Below, one piece after another: positions 19,629-28,515 of a DNA stretch of 64,000 nt. The notes under the pieces were generated by a model. That model did no database searches. It saw only the letters and a program-made list of their open reading frames with translations, and was not told the DNA's origin. The stretch is from Phyllobacterium trifolii (GTDB taxonomy: Bacteria > Pseudomonadota > Alphaproteobacteria > Rhizobiales > Rhizobiaceae), in assembly GCF_014192095.1 (NCBI RefSeq), contig NZ_JACHXN010000011.1:124001-188000 (forward strand), written 5' to 3'. Position 1 is the first letter of the stretch; each line of letters begins with the position of its first letter. The position numbers and the translations under genes were made by a program.

Positions 19629-20315
19629 ATGGCAAGAGCTCCCAGAATCACTGTTGTGGAGGACGAAGAAGCCTTGTGCCTTCTTCTCCGTTACAATCTC
19701 GAAGCGGAAGGTTATTTGGTCGAGACGATCACGCGCGGCGACGAAGCGGAAATCGCCTTGCGCGAAACCGTACCGGACCTTCTCGTTCTCGACTGGATGC
19801 TTCCCGGACTTTCCGGTATTGAATTGTGCCGCAGACTGAGGGCCCGGCGGGAGACCGGTATCCTGCCGATCATCATGCTGACGGCGCGGGGTGAGGAGAG
19901 CGAACGGGTGCGCGGGCTGGCGACGGGCGCGGATGACTACATGATCAAGCCCTTCTCGACACCCGAGCTGCTTGCTCGCATCAGGGCGATGCTGCGCAGG
20001 GTAAACCCCAGCCTTTTGCTGAACGTTCTCAGCTTCAGTGATCTGAAACTTGATCGCGAGCAGCACCGGGTTTATCGCAAGGAGCGCGAACTAAAGCTCG
20101 GACCGATGGAATTCCGTCTGCTGGAGTTTTTGATGCAGTCGCCAGGTCGTGTGTTCTCGCGCGGTCAGCTTCTCGATAACGTATGGGGACCGGATATCTA
20201 TGTCGATGACCGCACGGTCGACGTGCATGTCGGACGTTTGCGTAAAGCCATCAATATCGGCCGATCCATCGATCTCATTCGCACTGTTCGTGGCGCGGGA
20301 TATTCGTTCGGCTGA
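19629..20315 (+). CDS. phoB: Phosphate response regulator PhoB (second copy)
   Basis: The 228-aa response regulator aligns without gaps to the PhoB at 6158-6844, with about 18 differences. Phosphoacceptor D55 is kept. One change is notable: the conserved threonine of GPTEFRLL (position 160) is methionine here (GPMEFRLL), at the start of the DNA-binding domain. The recognition helix region is identical, so both proteins should read the same Pho boxes, perhaps with different strength. It is the last gene of the second pst operon. Confidence 0.95.
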   Translation: MARAPRITVVEDEEALCLLLRYNLEAEGYLVETITRGDEAEIALRETVPDLLVLDWMLPGLSGIELCRRLRARRETGILPIIMLTARGEESERVRGLATGADDYMIKPFSTPELLARIRAMLRRVNPSLLLNVLSFSDLKLDREQHRVYRKERELKLGPMEFRLLEFLMQSPGRVFSRGQLLDNVWGPDIYVDDRTVDVHVGRLRKAINIGRSIDLIRTVRGAGYSFG

Positions 20316-20700
20316 CCGACCACTTCGTGCCCATAAACGTTGCAGTATCGGTCGTTGCCGCACCGTTTTCTTGCTCGCGTGCTCGGTACAAAGCCTCGAT
20401 CTCCGCCTCTATCGCCACAGATTCTTGCGGAATTAGGTAGCAACTGCCACCAAAGTTTTACGAACATGCTAAATCCAATTGCATCACGCTCAGATTGAGG
20501 AAGCGACCCTTCGGTTTTCTACAATGTCTGATTTTTTGGAGGGCGGTACCCGCGACCGCTCAATGCGTAGGTGCTTGACCGCTATCGCCAGCCCATGTTC
20601 AGGACTCCCAGCAGGCGTCGGCCACAGGCGTCAATTCTGGTCAGTTTCAGCGCGAGCCGTTACTTGTATAGCCCAAGCAAGCTTGAACTTGGGGGGCGAC
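20316..20700. other. Intergenic stretch after the second pst operon
   Basis: No gene, tRNA or strong terminator recognised. The next candidate is a small minus-strand gene ending at 20701. Confidence 0.4.
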
Positions 20701-20862
20701 CTACTTTGTTTGAGCGTCTGTTCGAGTAGCCTTTTGGGGTTCCTCAGCCGCGTCTGTTGCTGATTTAAGCACCTTTGGATCCCACAGAGGTTCTTGATCC
20801 CGAACGGCCTGCCGGCGGCCCTTGCGTTTGATTTCAACTTCAAATGATTTTGCAGGCTTCAT
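20701..20862 (-). CDS. Small hypothetical protein (53 aa)
   Basis: A minus-strand frame reads from ATG at 20862 to TAG at 20701. It begins MKPAKSFEVEIKRKGRR and contains EPLWDPKVLKSA. It is highly charged and without a membrane segment or signal peptide. The composition looks coding, but the ribosome site is weak. No family recognised. It is transcribed away from the RTX gene region. Confidence 0.45.
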   Translation of the reverse strand: MKPAKSFEVEIKRKGRRQAVRDQEPLWDPKVLKSATDAAEEPQKATRTDAQTK

Positions 20863-21032
20863 GAGAACTCTGGATTGACGAAGAGGTTGGGGCGGGACGA
20901 ATCATATGTCATCTCTGACGTCATATGGTATTTAATTTTTCGAAAACACCACAGCCATAATGGGGATATTGGCTTCGCTGAACGCGGTTGCCACAATCGT
21001 TGATACACCGACGCAAGCCGACGTTGCCCTTT

Positions 21033-21074
21033 GAAAAAGGCGTGCCCGGCTTGGAGGCAGGGCACGCCTTTTTC
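21033..21074 (-). terminator. Rho-independent terminator of the RTX gene
   Basis: Perfect 15-bp arms, GAAAAAGGCGTGCCC (21033-21047) and GGGCACGCCTTTTTC (21060-21074), lie directly after the RTX stop. The T-run serves the minus strand; the A-run side could also stop plus-strand transcription. Confidence 0.85.
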
Positions 21075-21078
21075 GCTA

Positions 21079-21738
21079 TCAATGAACGACGAAATAGTCG
21101 CCCGGATGGCTGGTGACCTCGTCGGCGCTGACGCCCACGAGTGTGACGGAATCGCCATGTCCGAGATCGACAACAACATTGTCGCCAACCTGTGTGACAC
21201 GTGATGCCAGGTCATCAGCAGATTGAATGTCCTGACCGTTGATACCGCTGGATATCTGGAGGATGTCTTCACCAGGGGTAAAATCCAGTACAACGTCGTT
21301 ACCGCCGCCGCCACTGAACGAGAATACGTCATTGCCGGCACCGCCGACGAGAACGTCGTCGCCTGCACCGCCTGAGAGGAAGTCGTTGCCGGCACCACCG
21401 AGAAGCACGTCGCTTCCAGCGTCACCGAACAAAATGTCAGACCCGGCACCGCCCTGGAGAACATCGTCTCCATTGCCGCCGAACAGGATGTCACTTCCAT
21501 CACCACCGCTCAGCACATCTGAGCCATTGTCCCCAAAGAGAATGTCGGAGCCATTGCCGCCGAAGAGGGCATCATCGCCCTTGTCGCCGAACAATAGGTC
21601 ATTCCCATCATCCCCGAAGATCGAGTCATCACCCTGTCCGCCAAGAACGACATCATCACCGCCATTGGCGTGGATGAAGTCGTCAAAACGCGAGCCAAAT
21701 AACACGTCGTCGTAAGCGCCGCCTTCTAAAGTGGCCAT
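21079..21738 (-). CDS. RTX (hemolysin-type) calcium-binding repeat protein
   Basis: The 219-aa protein consists from residue 5 to about 140 of nonapeptide repeats of the GGxGxDxLx type (for example GGNGSDILFGDNGSDVL). These fold into a calcium-binding beta-roll. A C-terminal domain follows (VLDFTPGEDILQISSG...), a form common before type I secretion signals; no N-terminal signal is present. It has no catalytic domain, so it may be a small secreted structural or surface protein. AGAGGAGAAAT precedes the ATG. No type I secretion genes are in the window, so an exporter must be elsewhere. Confidence 0.85.
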   Translation of the reverse strand: MATLEGGAYDDVLFGSRFDDFIHANGGDDVVLGGQGDDSIFGDDGNDLLFGDKGDDALFGGNGSDILFGDNGSDVLSGGDGSDILFGGNGDDVLQGGAGSDILFGDAGSDVLLGGAGNDFLSGGAGDDVLVGGAGNDVFSFSGGGGNDVVLDFTPGEDILQISSGINGQDIQSADDLASRVTQVGDNVVVDLGHGDSVTLVGVSADEVTSHPGDYFVVH

Positions 21739-22398
21739 ATATTTCTCCTCTGTTCTAAAACTGCCGGATTTGTCCGGCGATTAATGCCTCCCTGATGACT
21801 GTGCACGACATCAGTCGAAATACGATATACGCCAAGAATATAAATGCAACATTAAATAGTAATAAACAGAAACAGGGGGGGCTTTCTGCAACATATACTG
21901 AACAAGTAATTTGTATTTTCGGCAACGGTAATTAATTTATACAGAAGTATTGCAGACAGATTATTTCATGTTTTGAATTATATTTGGCCGACGCTGGATG
22001 CCGGATCGTACTTGACCGTAAGAATGCCAGTCATTCGTTAGAGTCGCTGCACGTCATCATGATTTTTCGCGCCTGAATTCTCGAAGTTTGTCAGGCTAGC
22101 GGCCCACAGCGGCATCGTAAGGGGTTTGCCGAAAGGTGGGAGAGGCTAATCGGCTCTCTTGCACCGAATAAGCCCAATTCAGATCCAGGTTGGGTGCTGG
22201 CATGTGCGACATGGCGCAGAATCTTCAGAGCGATATATCATTCGCCAAGCCCGCCCTAGATAGGTTGCCCGTAAAGGGGAACGCACGGACCTGAAGGCGT
22301 CAAATTCGGATGTTAGAGTGCTGTTCACCTGATATTCAGGTTAAAATTGCGAAAATCCGCCATATGCGCCCCGTCGACGCGACAGGAGGACTTGTACC
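21739..22398. other. AT-rich intergenic stretch upstream of the RTX gene
   Basis: It holds the promoter of the RTX gene. From 21830 to 21990 it is strikingly AT-rich compared with the flanks, as in regions bound by nucleoid silencers, but nothing more specific can be supported. The right end carries AGGAGG (22383-22388) for the next gene. Confidence 0.4.
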
Positions 22399-22707
22399 AT
22401 GAAAATTCTCGGCTTCGTGACCGCCCTTGGCATCGCCCTCACATCCGGCATGGGAGTAGCCGCGGCCGATCCGTGGAAGGATGAAAGCGGCCATGGGCGT
22501 TGGATAGGCCGCTATGAACAGCGCGGAGACGATTGGCGGCCACGCCGCTACTATCGCGAGCGTCGCTATGAACGTCGCGCTTACAAGGAAGAATACCGAC
22601 GCGGCCGATGCAAAGTCGAGCGGAAGTGGGACGACGACGAGTACAAGGAAGAGATCAAGTGCAAGGGCGGCAGGCGGCGTCCAGTCTACGACTATTACCG
22701 CTACTGA
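22399..22707 (+). CDS. Small secreted arginine/tyrosine-rich protein
   Basis: The 102-aa protein has a signal peptide (MKILGFVTALGIALTSGMGV, cleavage near AAA-DP) and a mature part dominated by Arg, Tyr, Lys and acidic residues, with two cysteines (RCKVERKW and EIKCKGG) that may form a disulfide. AGGAGG lies 11 nt before the ATG. Such basic periplasmic proteins are common and uncharacterised in Rhizobiales. No function can be assigned. Confidence 0.75.
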   Translation: MKILGFVTALGIALTSGMGVAAADPWKDESGHGRWIGRYEQRGDDWRPRRYYRERRYERRAYKEEYRRGRCKVERKWDDDEYKEEIKCKGGRRRPVYDYYRY

Positions 22708-23592
22708 CGCGTTCTTGGCTTCGTTTGTCGAGGCGATTGGGATCGAATTCGGCTTGAAGTCATCCCCGCTGTTAACGGCGCTTGACGCGCCACTTCACTT
22801 CGTCCTCCCTCGCCCCCCGCTCGATTCAACTGACTGATCTGGGACCTAACGCGGCGCTTCGGTAGCTCTCTTCCTGGGAGAGCTGGAGCTGCATGTTCTT
22901 CGAACAGAGCGACACATTCGTCAGGAATCGCTAAGGAGGGTGATCGGGTCCGTGCATATTGGAGCATTTCGCTTGCAGCCATTACACCTCCGGCTGAGCC
23001 GCAAAAGACGTCCCGTTCTGGCGGCGCTAAGCCGACATTGCCTGTCAGCAGCAATACCACGACCGCCGGAAGATTCTAAAAGCATCACCACTATGTAGTT
23101 ATATTTCAACTATATAAATGCTGTTTGGTGGTCTTTGCTACATAATTCCGAAGAATTACATGCCCCTTTCAGACAGGGCAGATTTCAAATCTGGTGGTTT
23201 TTGCTACATAATGGCGATTGTCTGCATACCTGGCGAACCGATGGTCTGCAATAAATGGTGCTTTGGTAACGGCTCACTGCGCGGTAGTTGACGCTTTATA
23301 CTAAGATATAGGCCGAGCCTGACGCCGCCTTGTCGACTGCCACCAAAGCTTCAGCCATCGCAGTTCCTAAAAAAACGTGCCTCCCGTCGCCATTTGTCCC
23401 GAGAATCGATAGCCAAGAAGATAGAGTTCGCGATTTCTTGACCGAATCATATCCCACCTCCATTAGTTCGGTTGCCACTTGACTAGCTTCCATGCTTGGC
23501 TGAAACGACGTAATTACCTACTTGGTTGCAGCAGCTGGGCATTTGACGAATTCGGCTGCAAAAGTTTCGTCTTAGGGTTAATCCAAAATCTT
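22708..23592. other. Intergenic stretch with a short direct repeat
   Basis: Nearly 900 bp without a supported gene. Its only clear structure is the direct repeat described at 23126-23212. Longer open frames here have shadow-like composition. Confidence 0.4.
23126..23212. repeat. Pair of 21-bp direct repeats
   Basis: The sequence TGGTGGTCTTTGCTACATAA (+T) at 23126-23146 recurs at 23192-23212 with one mismatch (C to T at position 8). The starts are 66 bp apart, which equals about six helical turns, so both could be bound by one regulator on the same DNA face. No gene is adjacent within 380 bp on the plus strand. Confidence 0.6.
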
Positions 23593-24867
23593 ATGTTTGA
23601 ATTGCTGATCGTCGGTTTTCTTATTCTCCTGAACGGAGTTTTCGCACTTTCTGAACTTGCGGTGGTCTCGGCACGTAAGGCTCGACTGGAGATGTTGCTC
23701 GATCGCGGTGTCGCGGGAGCAAGCGATGCCATTGCGCTTTCGGCGAATCCCGGCAAGTTTCTATCAACAGTTCAAATCGGCATCACACTCGTCGGTATCA
23801 TCGCGGGTGCGTTTTCCGGTGCAACACTTGGATCGCGCATGAGCGTATTCCTTGCCGGTATAGGCGTGCGCGCCGATATCGCCGATGTGGCAGGTTATAC
23901 TCTCGTTATCGGTATCATCACTTATCTATCGGTAATCATCGGCGAACTCGTTCCCAAACATCTGGCATTGAAGAACCCGGAGCGCATAGCCTGCTTCATC
24001 GCCCGCCCGATGAATGTCCTATCGCTTGTCGCTGCGCCGGCCGTCTGGGCCTTGGATGCGTCGACGCGCGGTGTGTTCAGGCTCCTTGGTATATCGACTG
24101 CTTCTGAAAGCGCCATAACCGATGAGGAAATCCTGACGATTGTTGCAGAGGCCGGCAGCACAGGCGTAATTGAGGAGGCAGAGCGCTCGATGATATCCGG
24201 TGTCATCAGGCTCGGTGATCGCAGCGTTCGCGCTGTGATGACGCCGCGGACCGAAGTCGAGATGGTCGACATCGGCGAAGATGCGGTGTCATTGAAACGC
24301 AAACTCATCGCAGCCAACCACTCCTGTCTCCCGGCGTTTGATGGTAATCGCGACAATGTCGTCGGCGTCATAATGCTTCGGGATATGATCGAGCCGATGC
24401 TTGCGTCTTCGGCGGTAGTCATCCGCGACCACGTGCGCCACGCTCCGATCATTCCTGACACGATGGATGCGTTGGCGGCGCTCAAGGTCCTGCGAAATGC
24501 CGACGTGCCAATGGCACTCGTTCATGACGAATATGGTCACTTTGAAGGACTTTTGACACCCGGCGACATCCTTGATGCCATTGCGGGCGCGTTCCGCTCG
24601 GATGAGGATCAGTCAGAAAATGAGGCGGTGCGGCGGGAGGACGGATCATGGCTTCTTGCGGGTTGGATGCCGGTCGATGAAATGGCGGAGCTGCTGGGTC
24701 TCGACCTACCTGAACACCGCCACTACGAGACGGTAGCGGGCTTTGTGATCGATCACTTAGAAAGGATTCCCGTAACGGGAGAGGCCATAGAAGTTGAGAA
24801 TTGGCGATTCGAGGTCGTCGACCTTGATCACCGCCGCGTCGATAAAGTCTTGGCGTCCCGCTTGTAG
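23593..24867 (+). CDS. CNNM/HlyC-CorC family membrane protein with CBS domains
   Basis: The protein from ATG 23593 (MFELLIVGFLILLNGVF...) has 424 aa. The CNNM (DUF21) membrane domain spans residues 1-180, with ALSELAVVSARKARLEML and the GELVPKHLALKNPERIA motif. Paired CBS domains follow (MTPRTEVEMVDI... and PMALVHDEYGHFEGLLTPGDI), then a CorC/HlyC transporter-associated domain to the end. Relatives are linked to magnesium or cobalt efflux. An upstream frame from 23479 would add 38 residues unlike the family. Confidence 0.88.
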   Translation: MFELLIVGFLILLNGVFALSELAVVSARKARLEMLLDRGVAGASDAIALSANPGKFLSTVQIGITLVGIIAGAFSGATLGSRMSVFLAGIGVRADIADVAGYTLVIGIITYLSVIIGELVPKHLALKNPERIACFIARPMNVLSLVAAPAVWALDASTRGVFRLLGISTASESAITDEEILTIVAEAGSTGVIEEAERSMISGVIRLGDRSVRAVMTPRTEVEMVDIGEDAVSLKRKLIAANHSCLPAFDGNRDNVVGVIMLRDMIEPMLASSAVVIRDHVRHAPIIPDTMDALAALKVLRNADVPMALVHDEYGHFEGLLTPGDILDAIAGAFRSDEDQSENEAVRREDGSWLLAGWMPVDEMAELLGLDLPEHRHYETVAGFVIDHLERIPVTGEAIEVENWRFEVVDLDHRRVDKVLASRL

Positions 24868-25108
24868 CCAGATCGGGTCTAAAGTTAGGAGATCTTTTCT
24901 CCAGTTCTGGCAGGTCTAGAACGTGGCTGGTGGCGACACTGCGTCATGCTCGAGCGAGATGTCATCTTAGAGGACCGTCGATGCGCTATCGAACGCACGG
25001 AGTTTGAAGATACACAATGAAGCTCGCGCCCATGGTGGCTACTTTCTTTCGAGCCCGCGCCATGCTTGCGGGTACTAAAGAAGCCCGGATTTTAGTCCGC
25101 GAGGCGAG

Positions 25109-25282
25109 TTAATTGTCAGCATCACCTTTATGTTCGCCGCAATACCATTCAAGTCCGTAGCGCTTCTCAAATCCGAACGATCCCCACGCATTGCAGCCTT
25201 CGTGCATGCAGTAGTGTTCAAAAAGCCCGGCCGGGGCTTTCTCCATATGATCGGGATAGGCAGGTTTTGGGGTTTCGCTCAT
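25109..25282 (-). CDS. Small cysteine/histidine protein (57 aa)
   Basis: The frame from ATG 25282 to TAA 25109 begins MSETPKPAYPDHMEKAPAGL and carries CMHEGC and WYCGEH, a spacing suited to binding one zinc ion. The start overlaps the stop of the previous gene by 4 nt (ATGA), so it is translated as the last cistron of a four-gene minus-strand operon. Similar short zinc-ribbon-like proteins occur in phage and Rhizobiales genomes; function unknown. Confidence 0.7.
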   Translation of the reverse strand: MSETPKPAYPDHMEKAPAGLFEHYCMHEGCNAWGSFGFEKRYGLEWYCGEHKGDADN

Positions 25283-25509
25283 TTACCGATCTTCATTTTC
25301 AGGTGGACGCCCTTGTAATTCTGGGGAATCCCTGCCTTGGCATGGACTTTCGCCAGCTTGTCGAGCCACGCCGCAATGTCTTCAGGCACTAGCTCAATGT
25401 CGTTGCTCCAGGCGTTGACCAGAAACACATCGCATTCCAGGGCGGCTGCCAGATCAAGTTGAGACCATCGTAGAAGCTTCAGGCATTCGTTAAATCGTTC
25501 AGGCGTCAA
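25279..25509 (-). CDS. Small helix-turn-helix protein (76 aa)
   Basis: The protein begins MTPERFNECLKLLRWSQLDL. Residues 8-45 (LKLLRWSQLDLAAALECDVFLVNAWSNDI) fit a Cro/XRE-like helix-turn-helix, so DNA binding is plausible. It is the third gene of a minus-strand cluster, with a 4-nt overlap to the next. Its target is unknown. Confidence 0.7.
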   Translation of the reverse strand: MTPERFNECLKLLRWSQLDLAAALECDVFLVNAWSNDIELVPEDIAAWLDKLAKVHAKAGIPQNYKGVHLKMKIGK

Positions 25510-25511
25510 TA

Positions 25512-25775
25512 TTACTCCAGCTCCGGCACGTCGCCGGATTGAAACAGAATCGTCGGCGGCCCGTATTCACCGATAACAGGTTGAGCTTCCCGACTCCAAG
25601 CCAAAACGCCCGCACATTTCGCCGCGAGATAACGTGCCATTCGCGTGGCGTCTTCCGGGGTATCGAACTGCATCGGATCATAAGCCGGCACCAGTTCGCC
25701 ATTGTCCGCGCGGCTGAATGCTACGACAACGACAAGGCGGGCGGGAGCAGCTTTTGCGACGGGCAGCTCAGACAT
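25512..25775 (-). CDS. Hypothetical protein (87 aa)
   Basis: The protein MSELPVAKAAPARLVVVVAF... contains a beta-alpha-beta-like pattern (RLVVVVAFSR, DTPEDATRMARYLAAKCAGVLAWSR, PPTILFQSGDVPELE). No family recognised. It overlaps the preceding gene by 8 nt and is followed after 2 nt by the helix-turn-helix gene, so the cluster is one transcription unit. Confidence 0.7.
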   Translation of the reverse strand: MSELPVAKAAPARLVVVVAFSRADNGELVPAYDPMQFDTPEDATRMARYLAAKCAGVLAWSREAQPVIGEYGPPTILFQSGDVPELE

Positions 25776-26010
25776 CTTTTTTCTTCATCAACTTGCGCAA
25801 CTCGGTTTCCACCGACAGCAGCACATTCTGCTGCATAGCCAGTGCGGTGTTGTCCGCAACCTCGATCATTGCAGCCAAGACCTCTTCCTTGGTCCATCCC
25901 GCTACCTGCGCGTCGCCGAGCAACTCAAGCATTCGATCTTCAATAGCTCGTTGGCACTCGGCGAACCGATCAGCATGTTTCCTTGGATGGCTCGGGCCCG
26001 TGAGTGGCAT
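25768..26010 (-). CDS. Hypothetical protein (80 aa)
   Basis: The first gene of the minus-strand cluster encodes a mostly helical, charged protein (MPLTGPSHPRKHADRFAECQ..., ending LRKLMKKKDV). It has no signal peptide and no recognised family. It is divergent from imuA with about 300 bp between them. Confidence 0.65.
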   Translation of the reverse strand: MPLTGPSHPRKHADRFAECQRAIEDRMLELLGDAQVAGWTKEEVLAAMIEVADNTALAMQQNVLLSVETELRKLMKKKDV

Positions 26011-26258
26011 GTAACCCCCTTGGCCAATGCCTCATCGTACATTTCAAAACTGCCGGCGTGAGAGCGATAGCTGTAATTATGACTGCAATTCATAGGAGCT
26101 CGATTGTTAGCATATTCCCATGCTGAATCCCAGAATGACGGTGCCGACATTCAGACAGCGTCTACCTCGCTAAATATAAGTTTGTTGCGAATCCGTGGCT
26201 TATCCTCCTGCGGCAAACGACCATGGGAATTCCCATTGACTTCCCATCTTGAAAATAA

Positions 26259-26273
26259 GAACAAAAGAGGAAC
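26259..26273 (+). promoter_or_regulatory. LexA (SOS) box ahead of imuA
   Basis: GAAC-AAAAGAG-GAAC is a direct repeat with exact 7-nt spacing, the alphaproteobacterial LexA-binding sequence. It lies 43 nt before the imuA start, so the imuA-imuB-dnaE2 cassette should be induced by DNA damage. Confidence 0.85.
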
Positions 26274-26315
26274 AATGAAATCCCCTGCGCATTTGCTGCG
26301 TTGAAAGGACCATGC

Positions 26316-27077
26316 GTGAACGACGTCGTTACCACACCCGTCATTGCCGAACTTCGTGATCGCATAGCGCGGCTCGAAGGGGGCCGGGCACGTGGTGCCG
26401 AGGTGCTCCCGTTCGGCCTTAAGGCGATAGATCGAGTTCTGCCGGGCGGGGGACTGGCGCTCGGGTGCCTGCACGAAGTGGCTGGCGGCGGCAACGGAGC
26501 GATTGATGGTGCTGCTGCGGCACTTTTTGCGGCGGGCATCGCGGCGCGGACCAAAGGCAAGGTCCTGTGGTGCATCACCCGGCAGGACCTCTTTGCTCCG
26601 GCGATTGCCCATGTCGGATTGGGAAGCAACCGCGTCATCTACGTGGAGGCCGGCGACGAAAAGTCCGTGCTTGCCTGTTTCGAAGAGGGCTTGCGCCATG
26701 GCGGTCTTGGTGCGGTTGTCGCCGAGATTGCGCGGCTGTCAATGACATCATCCCGGCGGCTGCAACTCGCGGCAGAAGGGTCCGGCACCATTGGCATCGC
26801 GGTGCGGCGCTGGCGGCGGCAGACCGAGGCAGCAGACTTTGGCCAGCCGACGGCGTCCGTCACGCGGTGGTGCGTGTCTGCGCTGCCATCATCACCTCTG
26901 CCCGTGCCCGGCGTCGGGCGTGCGCGCTGGCAGCTAGAACTGATCCGCTGCCGTGCCGGAGAATCTGCCGATTTCGAAGTGGAGGCCTGCGATGACAAGG
27001 GTCGTCTCGCTCTTCCTTCCGACGTGGTCTACGGATCGCCTCAGAAGGAAATTGGGCGACGCCGCGCCTCCGCCTGA
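26316..27077 (+). CDS. imuA: ImuA, RecA-like accessory protein of translesion synthesis
   Basis: The 253-aa protein is the ImuA/SulA-like family member encoded first in imuA-imuB-dnaE2 cassettes. It has the conserved opening AELRDRIARLEGG, LPFGLKAIDRVLPGGGLALG and the C-terminal WQLELIRCRAGESADFEVEA. ImuA contacts RecA and the ImuB-DnaE2 complex during SOS mutagenesis. The GTG at 26316 is chosen because AAGGA lies 7 nt upstream; TTG 26301 is an alternative. Its end overlaps imuB by 86 nt. A nine-codon frame (26275-26304) sits between the LexA box and the gene. Confidence 0.88.
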   Translation: MNDVVTTPVIAELRDRIARLEGGRARGAEVLPFGLKAIDRVLPGGGLALGCLHEVAGGGNGAIDGAAAALFAAGIAARTKGKVLWCITRQDLFAPAIAHVGLGSNRVIYVEAGDEKSVLACFEEGLRHGGLGAVVAEIARLSMTSSRRLQLAAEGSGTIGIAVRRWRRQTEAADFGQPTASVTRWCVSALPSSPLPVPGVGRARWQLELIRCRAGESADFEVEACDDKGRLALPSDVVYGSPQKEIGRRRASA

Positions 27078-28515
27078 GGCTCCGCTCGTTCTCATCGGTC
27101 GCGATGCACGCCGCCGGGTGGTGACTGCCGTCAACACAGCCGCCATCCGGGCGGGCTTGCGTGTCGGCATGGCGGCAACCAAGGCCCAGGCCTTGGTCAC
27201 CGGGCTCATTACCATGGATGCCGATCCGAAAGCGGATGCCGAAGCGCTCGAACGGTTGGCGCTGTGGGCGATGCAAAGGTACGCGCCGATCGTTGCCGCC
27301 GACCATCCTGACGGCGTCGTTCTCGATACCACGGGCGCTGATCACCTGCGTGGAGGCGAGGAGGCAATGCTCGACGAGATGGTTCAGAGGTTTCGCACTT
27401 CAGATATCGCCGCATGCGCAGCGATTGCCGATACATGGGGTACGGCACACGCGGTTGCCCGTATATGTGCTTCACCGACACTCATCGTGCCATCGGGAGC
27501 CAACGCAGCAGCCTTGGCGGAGTTGCCGATCAATGCGTTGCGTTTGCCTGTTGATACCGTCGAGGCACTGCGGGTCCTGGGCTTTTCCACGATAGGTGAA
27601 CTTGGCACAACAGCCCGAGCACCGCTGGCCTTGCGTTTTGGACCCCAGATCGGGCGTCGGCTGGATCAGGCATTTGGGCGTGTGGCTGAACCAATCGACC
27701 CAATCCGCACGCCGGACCTGATCGAGGTGCGCCGCGCCTTTGCCGAACCAATCGGTGCCGCCGAAACCATTGCCCGCTACATCGGCAAACTGGTCGAACA
27801 ACTCTGCGTTTTGCTGGAGATCAAAGCGCTTGGTGCCAGACGTCTCGATCTGCTGCTGCACCGGGTTGACAACCGCATCGAAGCGGTCCGTGTTGGAACA
27901 GCGCTTCCGGTACGTGATGTGAAGCGTCTGGCACGGCTGCTATGCGACAAGATCGGCACGATCGATCCAGGCTACGGAATCGAGATCATGAGTCTGGTCG
28001 CAACGGTGGCCGAGCCGCTCGGCATGAAGCAGACCAAATCATCGTTGATCGACGAACCCGAGGCTGATGTTTCAGGATTGATTGACACGCTCACCAACCG
28101 TGTCGGCGAAACCCGGATCTATCGCTTTGCAGCCGTACCGAGCGACGTTCCCGAACGCTCGGTCAAACGCATCGCTGCGCTGTCGCCCGAGACTCTAGAG
28201 AACTGGCCCGCCGATTGGCCGCGGCCGACGCGGTTGTTGAAATCTCCCGAACACATCGAGACCGTTGCGCTGCTGCCCGATCATCCTCCAGCCTCATTCA
28301 CATGGCGGGGCATTCGCCGCCGGGTCAAGCGGGCCGACGGACCCGAAAGAGTGTTCGGTGAGTGGTGGCATCGAGATGCCGAGATGGTTGCCGTTCGAGA
28401 CTATTTCATCGTCGAGGACCAGGCGGGCGAACGGTTCTGGATCTATCGGTCAGGCGACGGCGAGAATACCGAGACAGGGTCGCATCATTGGTTCATGCAC
28501 GGATTGTTCGGATGA
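26992..28515 (+). CDS. imuB: ImuB, Y-family polymerase-like translesion factor
   Basis: The start at ATG 26992 ([20 protein letters not shown]) gives 507 aa and has GTGGAGG upstream. The order of palm, fingers, thumb and little-finger-like regions follows DinB-type polymerases, but the catalytic acidic residues expected near the N-terminus are replaced (LFLPTWSTD), as in all ImuB proteins. ImuB is therefore an inactive polymerase that links ImuA, DnaE2 and the sliding clamp. It overlaps dnaE2 by 4 nt (ATGA). Confidence 0.92.
   Translation: MTRVVSLFLPTWSTDRLRRKLGDAAPPPEAPLVLIGRDARRRVVTAVNTAAIRAGLRVGMAATKAQALVTGLITMDADPKADAEALERLALWAMQRYAPIVAADHPDGVVLDTTGADHLRGGEEAMLDEMVQRFRTSDIAACAAIADTWGTAHAVARICASPTLIVPSGANAAALAELPINALRLPVDTVEALRVLGFSTIGELGTTARAPLALRFGPQIGRRLDQAFGRVAEPIDPIRTPDLIEVRRAFAEPIGAAETIARYIGKLVEQLCVLLEIKALGARRLDLLLHRVDNRIEAVRVGTALPVRDVKRLARLLCDKIGTIDPGYGIEIMSLVATVAEPLGMKQTKSSLIDEPEADVSGLIDTLTNRVGETRIYRFAAVPSDVPERSVKRIAALSPETLENWPADWPRPTRLLKSPEHIETVALLPDHPPASFTWRGIRRRVKRADGPERVFGEWWHRDAEMVAVRDYFIVEDQAGERFWIYRSGDGENTETGSHHWFMHGLFG

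Noticed and set aside
21239-21715. Proline/serine-rich open frame on the plus strand
   Set aside because: It is exactly antisense to the RTX repeats, whose periodic codons open the opposite strand.
22701-23060. Minus-strand 119-codon frame
   Set aside because: Low-complexity arginine/serine composition, no ribosome site and no family.
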